Shown here: positions 1 to 8,645 of the stretch, piece after piece
Layout of the letters: each line of letters opens with the position of its first letter
Numbering within the stretch: position 1 is the stretch's first letter
DNA from: Schlesneria sp. DSM 10557
Lineage (GTDB): Bacteria; Planctomycetota; Planctomycetia; Planctomycetales; Planctomycetaceae
NCBI RefSeq assembly: GCF_041860085.1
Contig: NZ_CP124747.1
Location: forward strand, 5,208,001 to 5,272,000
Length of the DNA stretch: 64,000 nucleotides
Direction: 5' to 3'
The notes under the pieces: generated by a model
Seen by the model: the letters and a program-made list of their open reading frames with translations, nothing else
Databases searched by the model: none
Told to the model about the DNA's origin: nothing
Translations under genes and position numbers: made by a program

Positions 1-182
1 CGAATGTGTCAAACAGAAATACTTCGTTCTGTCCCCTGCTGCAACAATCGGAACCCTCTTCAGGTGCCGTGTGTCCGACCTTCGGGTGAATGTCAGGGAA
101 TTGATGTTCTGGGGCGACTTTGACGGGTCGGCGGTTCATGAGCGGCTCTCGGCCTTATTCGGGAATCGGCAGGTGTAACGCG

Positions 183-527
183 ATGGTGGAACTGACTGGT
201 GGGGCAGGAGAACATTTGAAGCCCCCGTACTACGCCGTGATCTTCACCTCAAAACGGTCAGTCGAGGACCCGGCAGGCTATTCGGGGATGGCAGAGACAA
301 TGGAACAGCTTGCCAGCCAGCAGCCCGGCTTCCTTGGTGTGGAAAGCCACCGGGATCGTGACGGGCGTGGAATCACTGTTTCTTACTGGGCCGATCTGGC
401 CTCGATCGGTGCCTGGCGAAGCCATTCCGAACATTTGCTGGCTCAACAGATGGGGAAGTCTGTCTGGTATGAGTCATACCATGTCCGCATCTGCCGGGTG
501 GAGCAGGCCTATTCGTTCCCGGGTTGA
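183..527 (+). CDS. ABM-fold (antibiotic biosynthesis monooxygenase-like) protein
   Basis: A 114-residue protein resembling small ABM-superfamily proteins, which form dimeric ferredoxin-like barrels and include heme-degrading and quinone monooxygenases. Visible family features are the strand PYYAVIFTSKR, the stretch MEQLASQQPGFLGVES, and the later pattern ITVSYWADLASIGAWRSHSE, which is typical of the YqjZ-like branch. The in-frame reading extends upstream to a TTG at 120, but the ATG at 183 is preceded by AGGTG eight bases upstream and gives the normal family length, so it is preferred. No signal peptide is seen, so it is probably cytoplasmic. The substrate cannot be told. It stands alone, followed by a 244-base gap before the DUF1501 gene. 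Confidence 0.75.
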   Translation: MVELTGGAGEHLKPPYYAVIFTSKRSVEDPAGYSGMAETMEQLASQQPGFLGVESHRDRDGRGITVSYWADLASIGAWRSHSEHLLAQQMGKSVWYESYHVRICRVEQAYSFPG

Positions 528-771
528 GCAAGGTGCTGGCGAATCGGAGTTTCAGCACCAGAAAGGGGGGGGCGCTCGCGGAAACCTGTCTTGTTGGTGG
601 GGGTGGAGTGAAGGTGCGACTTACCGGGCTGTCGCGGGGTGATTTGTCTCTTACTTGAGGGGGCAAATCTGGATTGACCGGATTTTGTTGCATCAATAGA
701 TAAGCATAGTGGAATTGGTGGCGGCGCGGTCATACAGTGGTCAGGGAACACATCAAGCTGTGGAGAATGTG

Positions 772-2889
772 ATGCTGCGCCATCCGAGTGATCTGTCGTC
801 CCTGCGAACCAGCCGTCGAAATGCGCTGCAACTGGGGGGGCTGGCAGGCTTATCCGCCTGTTTACCCGGTCTGCTGGGAAATTCCGTTCGTGCGGCGTCG
901 GCCGAACAGGATCCGGTGAGCGGCCCGATGTTTGGGCGTGCCAAGCAGGTCATTTTCCTGTTTCTGGCGGGTGGTCCCCCGCAGCACGAAACGTTTGATC
1001 CCAAGCCGCAAGCTCCGCTGGAAATTCGGGGACCGTTCAAACCGATCAGCACCAATGTCCCCGGCATCCACTTCAGTGAACTGCTGCCGCGCACGGCCCA
1101 GCGGGCTGAACAACTGGCGGTGATTCGCTCGATGTTCACGAATAATAATATTCATGGTGGCAGCGGTCACTGGATCTTGACCGGTCGGCCGATGCTCACT
1201 GGCGATGGAGAAAATGCACAACCGACCGACTGGCCGAATCTCGCCTCGGTTGTGAAGAAGTTCCGTCCGAGCGAGCGCGTTCCCGCCCTGACGTCGGTAT
1301 CGTTGCCGGAACTGTTTATCGGCAACGGAGGCAATATCGAGGCGGGTCAGTTCGGAGGGATTCTCGGGCCGCAGTACAGTCCCGAGCTGATTGAGTGCCG
1401 TCCTTCTGAGCCGCAATCTTCTCTGGGGGGCTTGTACGCCAGTCGCGTTCCCGCCGAACACATGCAGAAGCGGGTCTCGCTGCTCGACGCACTTGGCCGG
1501 ACGTTTGATCATACGCCGCGCAGTGCTACGGTTCAGTTGCATGAAGGGTTGAGGCGACAAGCATTCGATCTATTGACGACGGGTGCCGCACGGCAAGCGT
1601 TTCACCTGGAAGACGAACCGGACAAGATCCGGGAACGCTACGGTCGCAACCCGTTCGGACAAAGTGTTCTTTTGGCGCGGCGACTGGTGGAAGCCGGTGT
1701 GCGATTCGTGACAGTCAATTGGCCTCGGGTCCCCGGCGACCGCGGCGTGGAAAACCCGATCTGGGATACGCACGCGAGAAACTTTGACCGCATGGAAGAT
1801 TGTCTGGCGCCGCAGTTCGATCTTGGTTTTACGGCCCTGCTGGATGATCTCAGGGAGCGTGGAATCCTTGACGAGACATTGGTGATCGCCGTGGGTGAGT
1901 TTGGACGGACGCCTCGCGTGAATGGCAATGCCGGTCGCGATCACTGGGGATCGGTCTTCAGTTGTGTCCTGGCAGGAGCGGGGATTTCCGGCGGACAGGT
2001 TTATGGCTCAAGTGACCGGGAGGGTGCTTATCCCGCGTCTGACCCCGTCAATGCCGGTCATCTGGCCGCAACCGTCTTCCATCTGGTCGGGATTAACAGT
2101 CAGGGGACGTTTCCTGACCGATTGGGTCGGGAACTGTCGCTCACGGAATCAGAACCGTTGTACAAGTTGCTGGGTGAGGAGCCTGCGACGACGCAGCGAA
2201 CTGAGTCAACGGGGGATCTGGCCTTCGTTCCGCCGTACCAGCCGGGCCTGCTGGCTTGCAAGGATTTTGAAACAACAACGCATCTCGTTCCGCTGGACGG
2301 TCCCGCAAGTCCCAAGGGCTGGCGAGCCACTGCCCTGTCCGGCAACGGGGCTGGTTTCGGTGTGCGGCTCGACGAACCCAGTCGAACTCCTCGATCAGCC
2401 CTGCTGGGTGTTTGGACGGCCAGCTCACAACAGGATGTCGCGATCCCCGTGAAGTCCAGCGTCGTGCTGGCTCAGCAGATTCGAGATCCACAGTCGGGGT
2501 ATTTCACCATCAAGGCAAAGGTCTCTGCTGGTGGGACGAGTGCGGCGACGCTCGATTCGCTGTTCAGCACGAATTTCCGCTGTCGGCTGGTGTTCTTCCA
2601 ATACCTGCACCCGAGCAAGACGGCGGTGGAGCGAATGGAGCTGGCTTCAGTCGAGTTCCACCCGATCTTTCTCGATGCGTTCGATGACCAGCTCTGCCAG
2701 ACCATCACGCTGGAAAAACGAATGGCACCGACGCCGGGGATCAACTTCTCGTTTGGCTTGGGGGTCGGCGTTGCGGTGATGGTTGAGAATAACCAAGAGG
2801 GACCGGTTACCATCGCGAAAGGATCGGGAGACGCCTATTTGCGTGTTCATCAGATCGACATTTCGTTTGACGGATGGACGTTCGCTTAA
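772..2889 (+). CDS. DUF1501 family Tat-exported protein with extra C-terminal region
   Basis: A 705-residue DUF1501 protein, related to the alkaline phosphatase/sulfatase superfamily and very common in planctomycetes, where it often pairs with cytochrome-type DUF1549/DUF1553 proteins; its reaction is unknown. The N-terminus has a twin-arginine signal (TSRRNALQLGG followed by a hydrophobic run), so it is probably exported folded. Family motifs include FLAGGPPQHETFDPK, NNIHGGSGHWILTGRPM, the WDTHARNFDRM segment and VAVGEFGRTPRVN with GRDHWG. The ATG at 772 is chosen because GGAGA lies just upstream and the Tat motif then sits at the usual depth; an in-frame GTG lies at 709. After about residue 490, where family members normally end, about 215 residues follow that I do not recognise. 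No DUF1549/1553 partner is adjacent. Confidence 0.9.
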   Translation: MLRHPSDLSSLRTSRRNALQLGGLAGLSACLPGLLGNSVRAASAEQDPVSGPMFGRAKQVIFLFLAGGPPQHETFDPKPQAPLEIRGPFKPISTNVPGIHFSELLPRTAQRAEQLAVIRSMFTNNNIHGGSGHWILTGRPMLTGDGENAQPTDWPNLASVVKKFRPSERVPALTSVSLPELFIGNGGNIEAGQFGGILGPQYSPELIECRPSEPQSSLGGLYASRVPAEHMQKRVSLLDALGRTFDHTPRSATVQLHEGLRRQAFDLLTTGAARQAFHLEDEPDKIRERYGRNPFGQSVLLARRLVEAGVRFVTVNWPRVPGDRGVENPIWDTHARNFDRMEDCLAPQFDLGFTALLDDLRERGILDETLVIAVGEFGRTPRVNGNAGRDHWGSVFSCVLAGAGISGGQVYGSSDREGAYPASDPVNAGHLAATVFHLVGINSQGTFPDRLGRELSLTESEPLYKLLGEEPATTQRTESTGDLAFVPPYQPGLLACKDFETTTHLVPLDGPASPKGWRATALSGNGAGFGVRLDEPSRTPRSALLGVWTASSQQDVAIPVKSSVVLAQQIRDPQSGYFTIKAKVSAGGTSAATLDSLFSTNFRCRLVFFQYLHPSKTAVERMELASVEFHPIFLDAFDDQLCQTITLEKRMAPTPGINFSFGLGVGVAVMVENNQEGPVTIAKGSGDAYLRVHQIDISFDGWTFA

Positions 2890-2908
2890 CTGCGGTCTCA
2901 TCCCCCTG

Positions 2909-2938
2909 CCCCGCAGGATGACCCCCCGCAGGATGACC
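2909..2938. repeat. Tandem 15-bp direct repeat
   Basis: Two exact adjacent copies of CCCCGCAGGATGACC (2909-2923 and 2924-2938) lie in the short gap between the convergent DUF1501 and beta-helix genes. No function is apparent; it may be a replication-slippage product. Confidence 0.8.
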
Positions 2939-3037
2939 TCCAGTGCAGCACGGAACAGGCGCGGCGAGGCACTCTCGTTCACGCCATTCCTGCGCACGGT
3001 GTGGGATGGGGAGCGTTGTTTGCGGCAGGAAGTGACG

Positions 3038-4393
3038 TCAGGCCTGGACGACGTTCTGGCTGAAACCACTGAAATGGTTGTCGACCAGTTTGATCTCTTT
3101 GGTTTCTTTGCCCAGTTTGATTCCAATTCGCTGAGCGGCTGCGCGTGTTTCGAGGATTTGATTCTCGCGAAGCGTCACCTGCTCGGTACCTCCCTGAACA
3201 TCGATCGCGATTCCATCCGCGGGACCCGTGTTTTCGACGATGTTCTGCTCGATCAGATTTCGGTGTCCGCAGAATGTGGCGCCCCGTTCCGGCCGGAAAA
3301 GGATCCCCGTCTGTCCGCTGTTTCGGACCAGGTTTTTGCGGACAATATTGTCGGTGTCGCGGTGCCCGATGGAGATTCCCTGCCCTCGGATGGCGAGTAT
3401 AGTGTTCTCTTCGGCGAGTCCGAATTTCACTCCCCAGCAGAAAAAGATCCCAATCTGGCAGCGTTCGATCTTGTTCCGCCGCATCAGCGGCCGCTGCGAG
3501 CCTGAGCCCGGGTGCATACCGAGGTCAGCGTTATCGTGGCTGTGACAATCTTCCACCGTAACATCGTGGCAGATCTGCCAACTGAAGCCGTCACCGTTAT
3601 TGTTTCGGGCTGTGACCTTGCGGATCTGAACCTGATTGACGTCCTGCAGGAAGAGGCAGCCACCGTAGTTGCCATCCAGGTGCTCGTTGTTGCCGCGATT
3701 CCCATCGAGAGTCAGGTTCTCAATGACCAGGTTTTCGACTTCCTCTCCTGTGACTAGTGGGAAGAGAGTCGAGCAGGTTGATTCTCCGATGATCCAGAAA
3801 TTGTCACGCAGTGGTCGATCCAGTTTGAACCGGTTTCCCGATCGAGCGACAAGCGTTCGTTTGAGTACGGCAGGACTGCCGTTATGCGGGTTCCTGGTTC
3901 TGAGGCAGACGCTGTCCCCGACTTCAAAACCTTTCGCGTCGTTGAGCGTAATTTCCTGATCATACCAGTCGGAATCTTCCGCCAGTTTGGTTGTCACCGA
4001 GGCGGGTTTGGTGAGGATTGTATCTTCACCTGCGCCGAGCAGTCTTACATGAGATCGCAGGTGCAGTGAACTTCTCAGCAGATAGGTGCCTGGCTGGATT
4101 CGGACAGTTCCTCCTCCAAGTTGAGCAACGTAGTCGATGGCGGCTTGCAGGACCTTGCTCGTCGTGCCGACGAGGTCTCCCTCCTTTTGCCCCACCGTCA
4201 GTGAGAGACGTTCATTCCAGTCAGGTTCGATGACCTTGTCGCCGGAAGTGGACCGCGACTTCGTCACGCGGGGGCGGCCATCAGGCTGACGCTCTGGGTC
4301 TTGAGCCAGCAGGTTGGGGAGCGATCCCGCGGCGATGCTTCCGCCGGCTGCGAGACCGAAGAACTGACGTCGAGACCAGTGGGTTGGATTCAT
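3038..4393 (-). CDS. Exported right-handed beta-helix (pectate lyase-like fold) protein
   Basis: A 451-residue protein with a twin-arginine signal (HWSRRQFFGLAAGG...). The mature part begins with a typical beta-helix cap pattern (VLQAAIDYVAQLGGGTVRIQPGTYLL, shown here only as a position, about residues 80-105). Repeated N-rich turns follow, such as NLVIENLTLDGNRG, VTVEDCHSHDNADLG, RNKIERCQIGIFF and NIVRKNLVRNSGQTGI, the signature of right-handed parallel beta-helix repeats. The reading frame is open far upstream, but the ATG at 4393 starts exactly at the Tat signal. Such proteins often bind or cleave polysaccharides, but no catalytic site is evident, so the function is unknown. It is convergent with the DUF1501 gene and divergent from nuoI. 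Confidence 0.85.
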   Translation of the reverse strand: MNPTHWSRRQFFGLAAGGSIAAGSLPNLLAQDPERQPDGRPRVTKSRSTSGDKVIEPDWNERLSLTVGQKEGDLVGTTSKVLQAAIDYVAQLGGGTVRIQPGTYLLRSSLHLRSHVRLLGAGEDTILTKPASVTTKLAEDSDWYDQEITLNDAKGFEVGDSVCLRTRNPHNGSPAVLKRTLVARSGNRFKLDRPLRDNFWIIGESTCSTLFPLVTGEEVENLVIENLTLDGNRGNNEHLDGNYGGCLFLQDVNQVQIRKVTARNNNGDGFSWQICHDVTVEDCHSHDNADLGMHPGSGSQRPLMRRNKIERCQIGIFFCWGVKFGLAEENTILAIRGQGISIGHRDTDNIVRKNLVRNSGQTGILFRPERGATFCGHRNLIEQNIVENTGPADGIAIDVQGGTEQVTLRENQILETRAAAQRIGIKLGKETKEIKLVDNHFSGFSQNVVQA

Positions 4394-4767
4394 GACAGAC
4401 TCCGGGGTCAAACGAACGAGTGTGATCCTTTGTCGAAGCGCAGTGACAATGACGGAATAAGCCGCGGATGCGTGAATTTCAACCGCAAAGTGTCGAACGG
4501 GGGGAAAGCTTCCCGAGGGCGGGATCAACATTCGCGCGGGAATGCACACCGCATCAGTGATGCGTGCGTGGGCAAGATTTGCTGAATCCGCTCTTCTCAC
4601 TTGTGAGATCATGCGCGCCGGGTGGGACCCGTCGCTTGCGTTGGGGGGGAGGTGGCCTATAATCCTCAACGGTCTGAGATTGCAGTGGAGTCATGCGCAG
4701 TGATCTGACTTCACAGCTGACGCAACGGCGAGCGTCCCGCACGGCGTGATAAGATGAGACCCCTTTC
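4394..4767. other. Divergent intergenic region before nuoI
   Basis: A 374-base region between the divergent beta-helix and nuoI genes. It holds one plausible sigma-70-like promoter for nuoI (listed separately) and no convincing small gene. Confidence 0.6.
4636..4663 (+). promoter_or_regulatory. Candidate sigma-70-type promoter upstream of nuoI
   Basis: A perfect TATAAT hexamer (4658-4663) is preceded by TTGCGT (4636-4641) at a 16-base spacing, about 105 bases before the nuoI start. The -35 match is partial. The downstream bases CCTCA are the same as those after the TATAAT upstream of the DksA-type gene at 17.9 kb. Confidence 0.4.
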
Positions 4768-5337
4768 ATGCAGGCAATTCTGAACTTCCGAGACTGGTGC
4801 CGCAATGTCTACGTCGCAGTTTCGACGCTACTGCAGGGGATGTGGGTCACCATGCGGACCATGCTCCTGACCTACCGCCGAAAGACGTTCACTGAAGTTT
4901 TTGAATATCCTGAAGTTCCCATCCCCGTCAAAGCCCGGTACCGCGGTTTCCATCGATTCGATCTGACGACCTGCATCGGCTGCGAAAAATGTGCAGTCGC
5001 TTGTCCGGTCGATTGTATCTATATCGAGAAAGAGAAGAGCCCGGTCGGCAAGGGCTTTCGTGTGAATGGCTTCACCATTGACTACACCAAATGCATGTTC
5101 TGTGCATTGTGTGTCGAGCCTTGTCCGGTGGATTGCATATTCATGGGTTCGAACCACGATCTGAGCTGCTACAGTCGTGATGGCTGCATTGTCGACTACG
5201 CCAAGCTGCCATTGGAAGTCGCCTGGGGACAGGCGACGTTGAACCCGACGGCAGTAGCCGAGTCGAAGGTGCTTTATGAGCCAGTCTGGGTGAAAGGGGA
5301 AGAAAGTCCATTCCAATTCACTCCGTCTGAAGAGTAA
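4768..5337 (+). CDS. nuoI: NADH-quinone oxidoreductase subunit I (complex I 2x[4Fe-4S] protein)
   Basis: A 189-residue complex I peripheral-arm subunit that carries clusters N6a and N6b and passes electrons to NuoB. Two ferredoxin motifs are complete: [15 protein letters not shown] (Cys 69, 72, 75, 79) and [15 protein letters not shown] (Cys 109, 112, 115, 119). The N-terminal stretch with [21 protein letters not shown] is the amphipathic helix that anchors NuoI to the membrane arm. It is the first gene of a plus-strand run nuoI, DUF2203, nuoA, nuoC, nuoD, but 187 bases separate it from the DUF2203 gene, so it may be transcribed separately. A candidate promoter lies at 4636-4663. Confidence 0.93.
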   Translation: MQAILNFRDWCRNVYVAVSTLLQGMWVTMRTMLLTYRRKTFTEVFEYPEVPIPVKARYRGFHRFDLTTCIGCEKCAVACPVDCIYIEKEKSPVGKGFRVNGFTIDYTKCMFCALCVEPCPVDCIFMGSNHDLSCYSRDGCIVDYAKLPLEVAWGQATLNPTAVAESKVLYEPVWVKGEESPFQFTPSEE

Positions 5338-5524
5338 AAAGGCGTTGTTGTTGTCATCCACGTTTTTAGAAGTGTAATGGCTATCAGGGGACGTCAGTTC
5401 CCGAGTTGTAGTTGTGGTTCCGAGTACTGATGAAACAATGCACCCGCATTGTTATACCGAGCGTTCCGGTCGTTCTACGCGAAATCCTGCTGCTGCGGAG
5501 CGGTAGCCAAACCAGGGAGTTTCG

Positions 5525-5977
5525 ATGAGTGCCAAGCTGGCTCCGCGTCAGTATTTTTCGGTCGCCTCGGCAAATCAGACTTTGCCACTGGTGCGTGCAA
5601 TCGTCAGTGATATCGTCGAGTTGTACCCCGAGGTTCGTGACCGTGAAGAACGTCTCATGAGGATCACCCGAGGTCGGTCAAAGGACGCCCGACCCGACGA
5701 TCCGTACAGCGAAGAGGTCGAGCAGGTTCGTCGTGAGCTGGAACGCGACGTCGAACGCCTGCAAGGTTATATCGACGAATTGCTGGAATTGGGCGTTGAG
5801 TTCAAAGATCCCGTGATGGGGCTTGTCGACTTCCCCGCCATGCGCGACGGCGAAGAAGTTTGTCTGTGCTGGAAGCTGGGTGAGCCTGTCGTCGGTTTCT
5901 GGCATACGATTGATGCCGGTTTTCAAGGCCGGGAAAAACTGACCGAGACAGAGACCGACGTCACTCCGAAGGAATGA
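5525..5977 (+). CDS. DUF2203 family protein
   Basis: A 150-residue protein matching the DUF2203 family: the opening YFSVASANQTLPLVRAIV, a charged helical middle (about residues 45-90, likely coiled coil), and the closing pattern LVDFPAMRDGEEVCLCWK followed by EPVVGFWH. The function of the family is not known. It lies seven bases upstream of nuoA and may be co-transcribed with it; this context does not prove a role in complex I. Confidence 0.85.
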   Translation: MSAKLAPRQYFSVASANQTLPLVRAIVSDIVELYPEVRDREERLMRITRGRSKDARPDDPYSEEVEQVRRELERDVERLQGYIDELLELGVEFKDPVMGLVDFPAMRDGEEVCLCWKLGEPVVGFWHTIDAGFQGREKLTETETDVTPKE

Positions 5978-5984
5978 TCCTGCC

Positions 5985-6560
5985 ATGACTGAAGTTGTCG
6001 GACATTTTCTGGTCTTCACCGTCCTCGCCATTGTCTTTCTGATTACACCGCTTCTGATCGGAAAGCTCGTTCGTCCCCGGTTGCCGACACCCGAAAAGGA
6101 CGCCAGCTACGAGTGCGGTGAACCGACAATCGGCAGCAGCTATATCCAGTTCGACCTCCGATTCTACGTTGTCGCGTTGCTGTTCATTATCTTCGATGTG
6201 GAAGTGGTCTTCTTCTTCCCCTGGGCGACCGTCTTCGGGACGACGATGCAACTGGCTGATCCCGCCCTGTCGCTGGAAGCTCGGCGTCTCCTTTCCGAGC
6301 AGTTGCTGTCTGCCAACCCCGGCTCAGTCACTCATGAATCGGCGATCAGTGCGGCGACGGCTTTGAAGCTGGGCTGGACGGCATTCATTGATGTCGCCGC
6401 TTTCTTCGCCGTCCTACTGGTTGGTTTTGCTTACGTCTGGAAACGCGGAGACCTCGACTGGGTCCGCTCGACGATCGAGCAGAAGAACAAGATTGGTTCC
6501 CCCGCCGGTCCGTTGTCGCATCTATCCACGAAAAAGACTCCCCCAGTCACCGCCAGTTAG
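5985..6560 (+). CDS. nuoA: NADH-quinone oxidoreductase subunit A
   Basis: A 191-residue inner-membrane subunit of complex I, recognised by the first transmembrane helix, the conserved loop YECGEPTIGSSYIQFDLRFY with its conserved Cys, and the second helix VALLFIIFDVEVVFFFPWA. The third helix (AFIDVAAFFAVLLVGFAYVW) comes only after a loop of roughly 45 residues that is not present in standard NuoA proteins of about 120-150 residues. A C-terminal tail of about 40 polar residues also follows. AAGGA precedes the ATG at 5985. It is followed after 96 bases by nuoC, where nuoB would usually be expected. Confidence 0.92.
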   Translation: MTEVVGHFLVFTVLAIVFLITPLLIGKLVRPRLPTPEKDASYECGEPTIGSSYIQFDLRFYVVALLFIIFDVEVVFFFPWATVFGTTMQLADPALSLEARRLLSEQLLSANPGSVTHESAISAATALKLGWTAFIDVAAFFAVLLVGFAYVWKRGDLDWVRSTIEQKNKIGSPAGPLSHLSTKKTPPVTAS

Positions 6561-6656
6561 CAGAGACGTTCCGGGCTTAGACGTCGGCGATTCGGGGTTG
6601 GATTGAGTGGTCGACGGTGACCTGGGCCGCACCTGCCGCAGCAAGAGACGAAAACT

Positions 6657-7181
6657 ATGCAGATCCAAGATATCCATCAGAGATTGGTCTCGCAGTTTGG
6701 CGATGCGATCGTCGACCTGAAAGTTGAGACGAAGGACCCGTGGATTGAAGTGGCCGCGCGTTCAATTGCGGTCGTCTGCGAGTCGCTTCGATCAGATCCC
6801 GAGCTGAAATTCGAGGCGCTGAATGATCTGACCGGCGCCGATTGGCTGGAGACGGATCCGAAGAAAAAGACTCCTTGCGAGCCGCACGTCGAAGTCGTCT
6901 ATCATCTCTACAGCTACTCGCTGAAACATCGTTGCAAGCTCAAGGTGAAGGTCCCTCGCTGGAAAGATGGGGTGGCAGGTGAGCTACCCGAAGTTCCTTC
7001 AGTCGCGCATGTCTGGGGGATTGCTGACTGGCACGAGCGGGAGGCCTACGACCTGGTGGGAATCCGCTTCACGAATCATCCTAACTTGCGGCGGATCCTG
7101 TGTCCTGAAGACTGGGAAGGCCATCCGCTGCGGAAAGATTATGAGTTTCCGCTGGAATATCACGGCGTGCGTGGGAAGTGA
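6657..7181 (+). CDS. nuoC: NADH-quinone oxidoreductase subunit C
   Basis: A 174-residue hydrophilic subunit of the complex I connecting module, equivalent to the mitochondrial 30-kDa subunit. Key signatures are [31 protein letters not shown], the 30-kDa signature around [19 protein letters not shown], and the C-terminal [20 protein letters not shown]. It is separate from NuoD, not fused as in some bacteria. It sits 96 bases after nuoA and 198 bases before nuoD. Confidence 0.93.
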   Translation: MQIQDIHQRLVSQFGDAIVDLKVETKDPWIEVAARSIAVVCESLRSDPELKFEALNDLTGADWLETDPKKKTPCEPHVEVVYHLYSYSLKHRCKLKVKVPRWKDGVAGELPEVPSVAHVWGIADWHEREAYDLVGIRFTNHPNLRRILCPEDWEGHPLRKDYEFPLEYHGVRGK

Positions 7182-7379
7182 GTCTGCAGACAGGATTGCT
7201 GGTTCGGCCGTTCGTGCTGATCTCGGTATAGACTGGTTTTGTGGACAGTACCAGTCCGGTTTATCGAAGTTGATTTGCGAGTGAATCCCCTTCTCTGCAA
7301 GGCGTCAATTCACTGGTCTGCAACGAACTCAATTGCGAATTCGATCACCTCGTAAAGAGATCCATGGTTTTGCCCCTGG

Positions 7380-8645
7380 ATGAAAGACATCATGAGCTTG
7401 ACACTCGAAGACCCCCGCATCGTTGAGTTTGATGTTCGCACTGATGAAATGCTGGTGAACATGGGGCCGCAGCATCCGAGTACTCACGGAGTGCTGCGAC
7501 TGTTGCTGCGAACGGACGGCGAGATCGTTCACGAGGTGACTCCCCACATCGGTTATCTGCATCGCTGTGCCGAGAAGATTGGTGAAAACCTGTCGCCGCC
7601 TCAGTGGATTCCCTACACCGACCGGATGGACTATCTCGCTGCGATGAACATGAATCTTGGATTCAGTCTCGCCATCGAGAAGTTGATCGGGATGGAAGTT
7701 CCCGAGAAGGCGATGACGCTGCGGGTCATCATCAGTGAACTCAATCGTATTGCCAGTCATCTCGTGGGTATGGGGGCTTATGGGCTTGATCTGGGGACTT
7801 TCAGCCCGTTCCTGTACGCGTTTCGCGAACGCGAAATCATTCTCGACCTGTTCGAAGAAGTCTGCGGTGCACGTCTGACATACAGCTATCTCACGATCGG
7901 CGGTGCGACTCATGATCTGCCAGATCAGATCACAATTCCGCCCGGGTTGGCACAACTGACGGGCCGGGATCCTAATTTGAGCCTGAGCTGGTCGGATGCA
8001 CTGCGGATGTTTCTCGACTGGATGGGGCCCCGAATCAGGGAATACCATACGCTGCTTACGCGGAATGCCATTTTCGTGCAGAGGACGGCAGGGTTGGGGA
8101 TTCTCAGTCCCGAAATGGCGATGAGCTACGGCTGTACCGGGCCCGTGCTGCGAGGCAGCGGTGTCGACTACGACCTGCGGCGAGACGGTGAGCCCATCTA
8201 CACACGAATGTATGAAGGCTACAACTTCAAAATTCCAGTGGCTCCCTTCACCGATTCGACCTTCGGAAAGATCCCTCCTGAAGTGCGACTGGGGGATAAC
8301 TGGTCTCGGTTCTTTGTGCGGATGATGGAAGTCGCGCAGTCGATCGAGATCGTTCGACAGGCACTTGATCGATATCCAACGACGAAGGGAGACTATCGAG
8401 TCCCCTTCAAGATGAATCAGAAGCTGCCGACGGACGAGGTGTATCTGGAAACGGAATGCCCCAAGGGTTCGATGGGCTTCTACATCGTTGGCGATGGCGA
8501 TGCGGAGCCGTTTCGGGCACGTGCCAAAAGTTCGTGCTTCTGTAATCTGTCCATCACCGGCCCTCTGTGTCAGGGTGTGCTGATCGCCGATATTCCGTCC
8601 ATCGTCGGTTCGCTCGACATCGTGATGGGCGAGATCGACCGGTAG
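7380..8645 (+). CDS. nuoD: NADH-quinone oxidoreductase subunit D
   Basis: A 421-residue 49-kDa-type subunit that forms the quinone-binding cavity together with NuoB. Conserved landmarks are NMGPQHPSTHGVLRLLL near the N-terminus, GYLHRCAEKIGE, TDRMDYLAAMN, the NRIASHLVGMGAYGLDLG stretch, and the C-terminal PSIVGSLDIVMGEIDR. The ATG at 7380 is used; a second ATG at 7392 would drop four residues, and neither has a strong ribosome binding site. A small hairpin follows the stop codon. NuoB, its structural partner, is not encoded in this window. Confidence 0.94.
   Translation: MKDIMSLTLEDPRIVEFDVRTDEMLVNMGPQHPSTHGVLRLLLRTDGEIVHEVTPHIGYLHRCAEKIGENLSPPQWIPYTDRMDYLAAMNMNLGFSLAIEKLIGMEVPEKAMTLRVIISELNRIASHLVGMGAYGLDLGTFSPFLYAFREREIILDLFEEVCGARLTYSYLTIGGATHDLPDQITIPPGLAQLTGRDPNLSLSWSDALRMFLDWMGPRIREYHTLLTRNAIFVQRTAGLGILSPEMAMSYGCTGPVLRGSGVDYDLRRDGEPIYTRMYEGYNFKIPVAPFTDSTFGKIPPEVRLGDNWSRFFVRMMEVAQSIEIVRQALDRYPTTKGDYRVPFKMNQKLPTDEVYLETECPKGSMGFYIVGDGDAEPFRARAKSSCFCNLSITGPLCQGVLIADIPSIVGSLDIVMGEIDR

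Noticed and set aside
3145-3757. Plus-strand open frames opposite the beta-helix protein gene
   Set aside because: They are antisense to a well-supported Tat-exported beta-helix protein.
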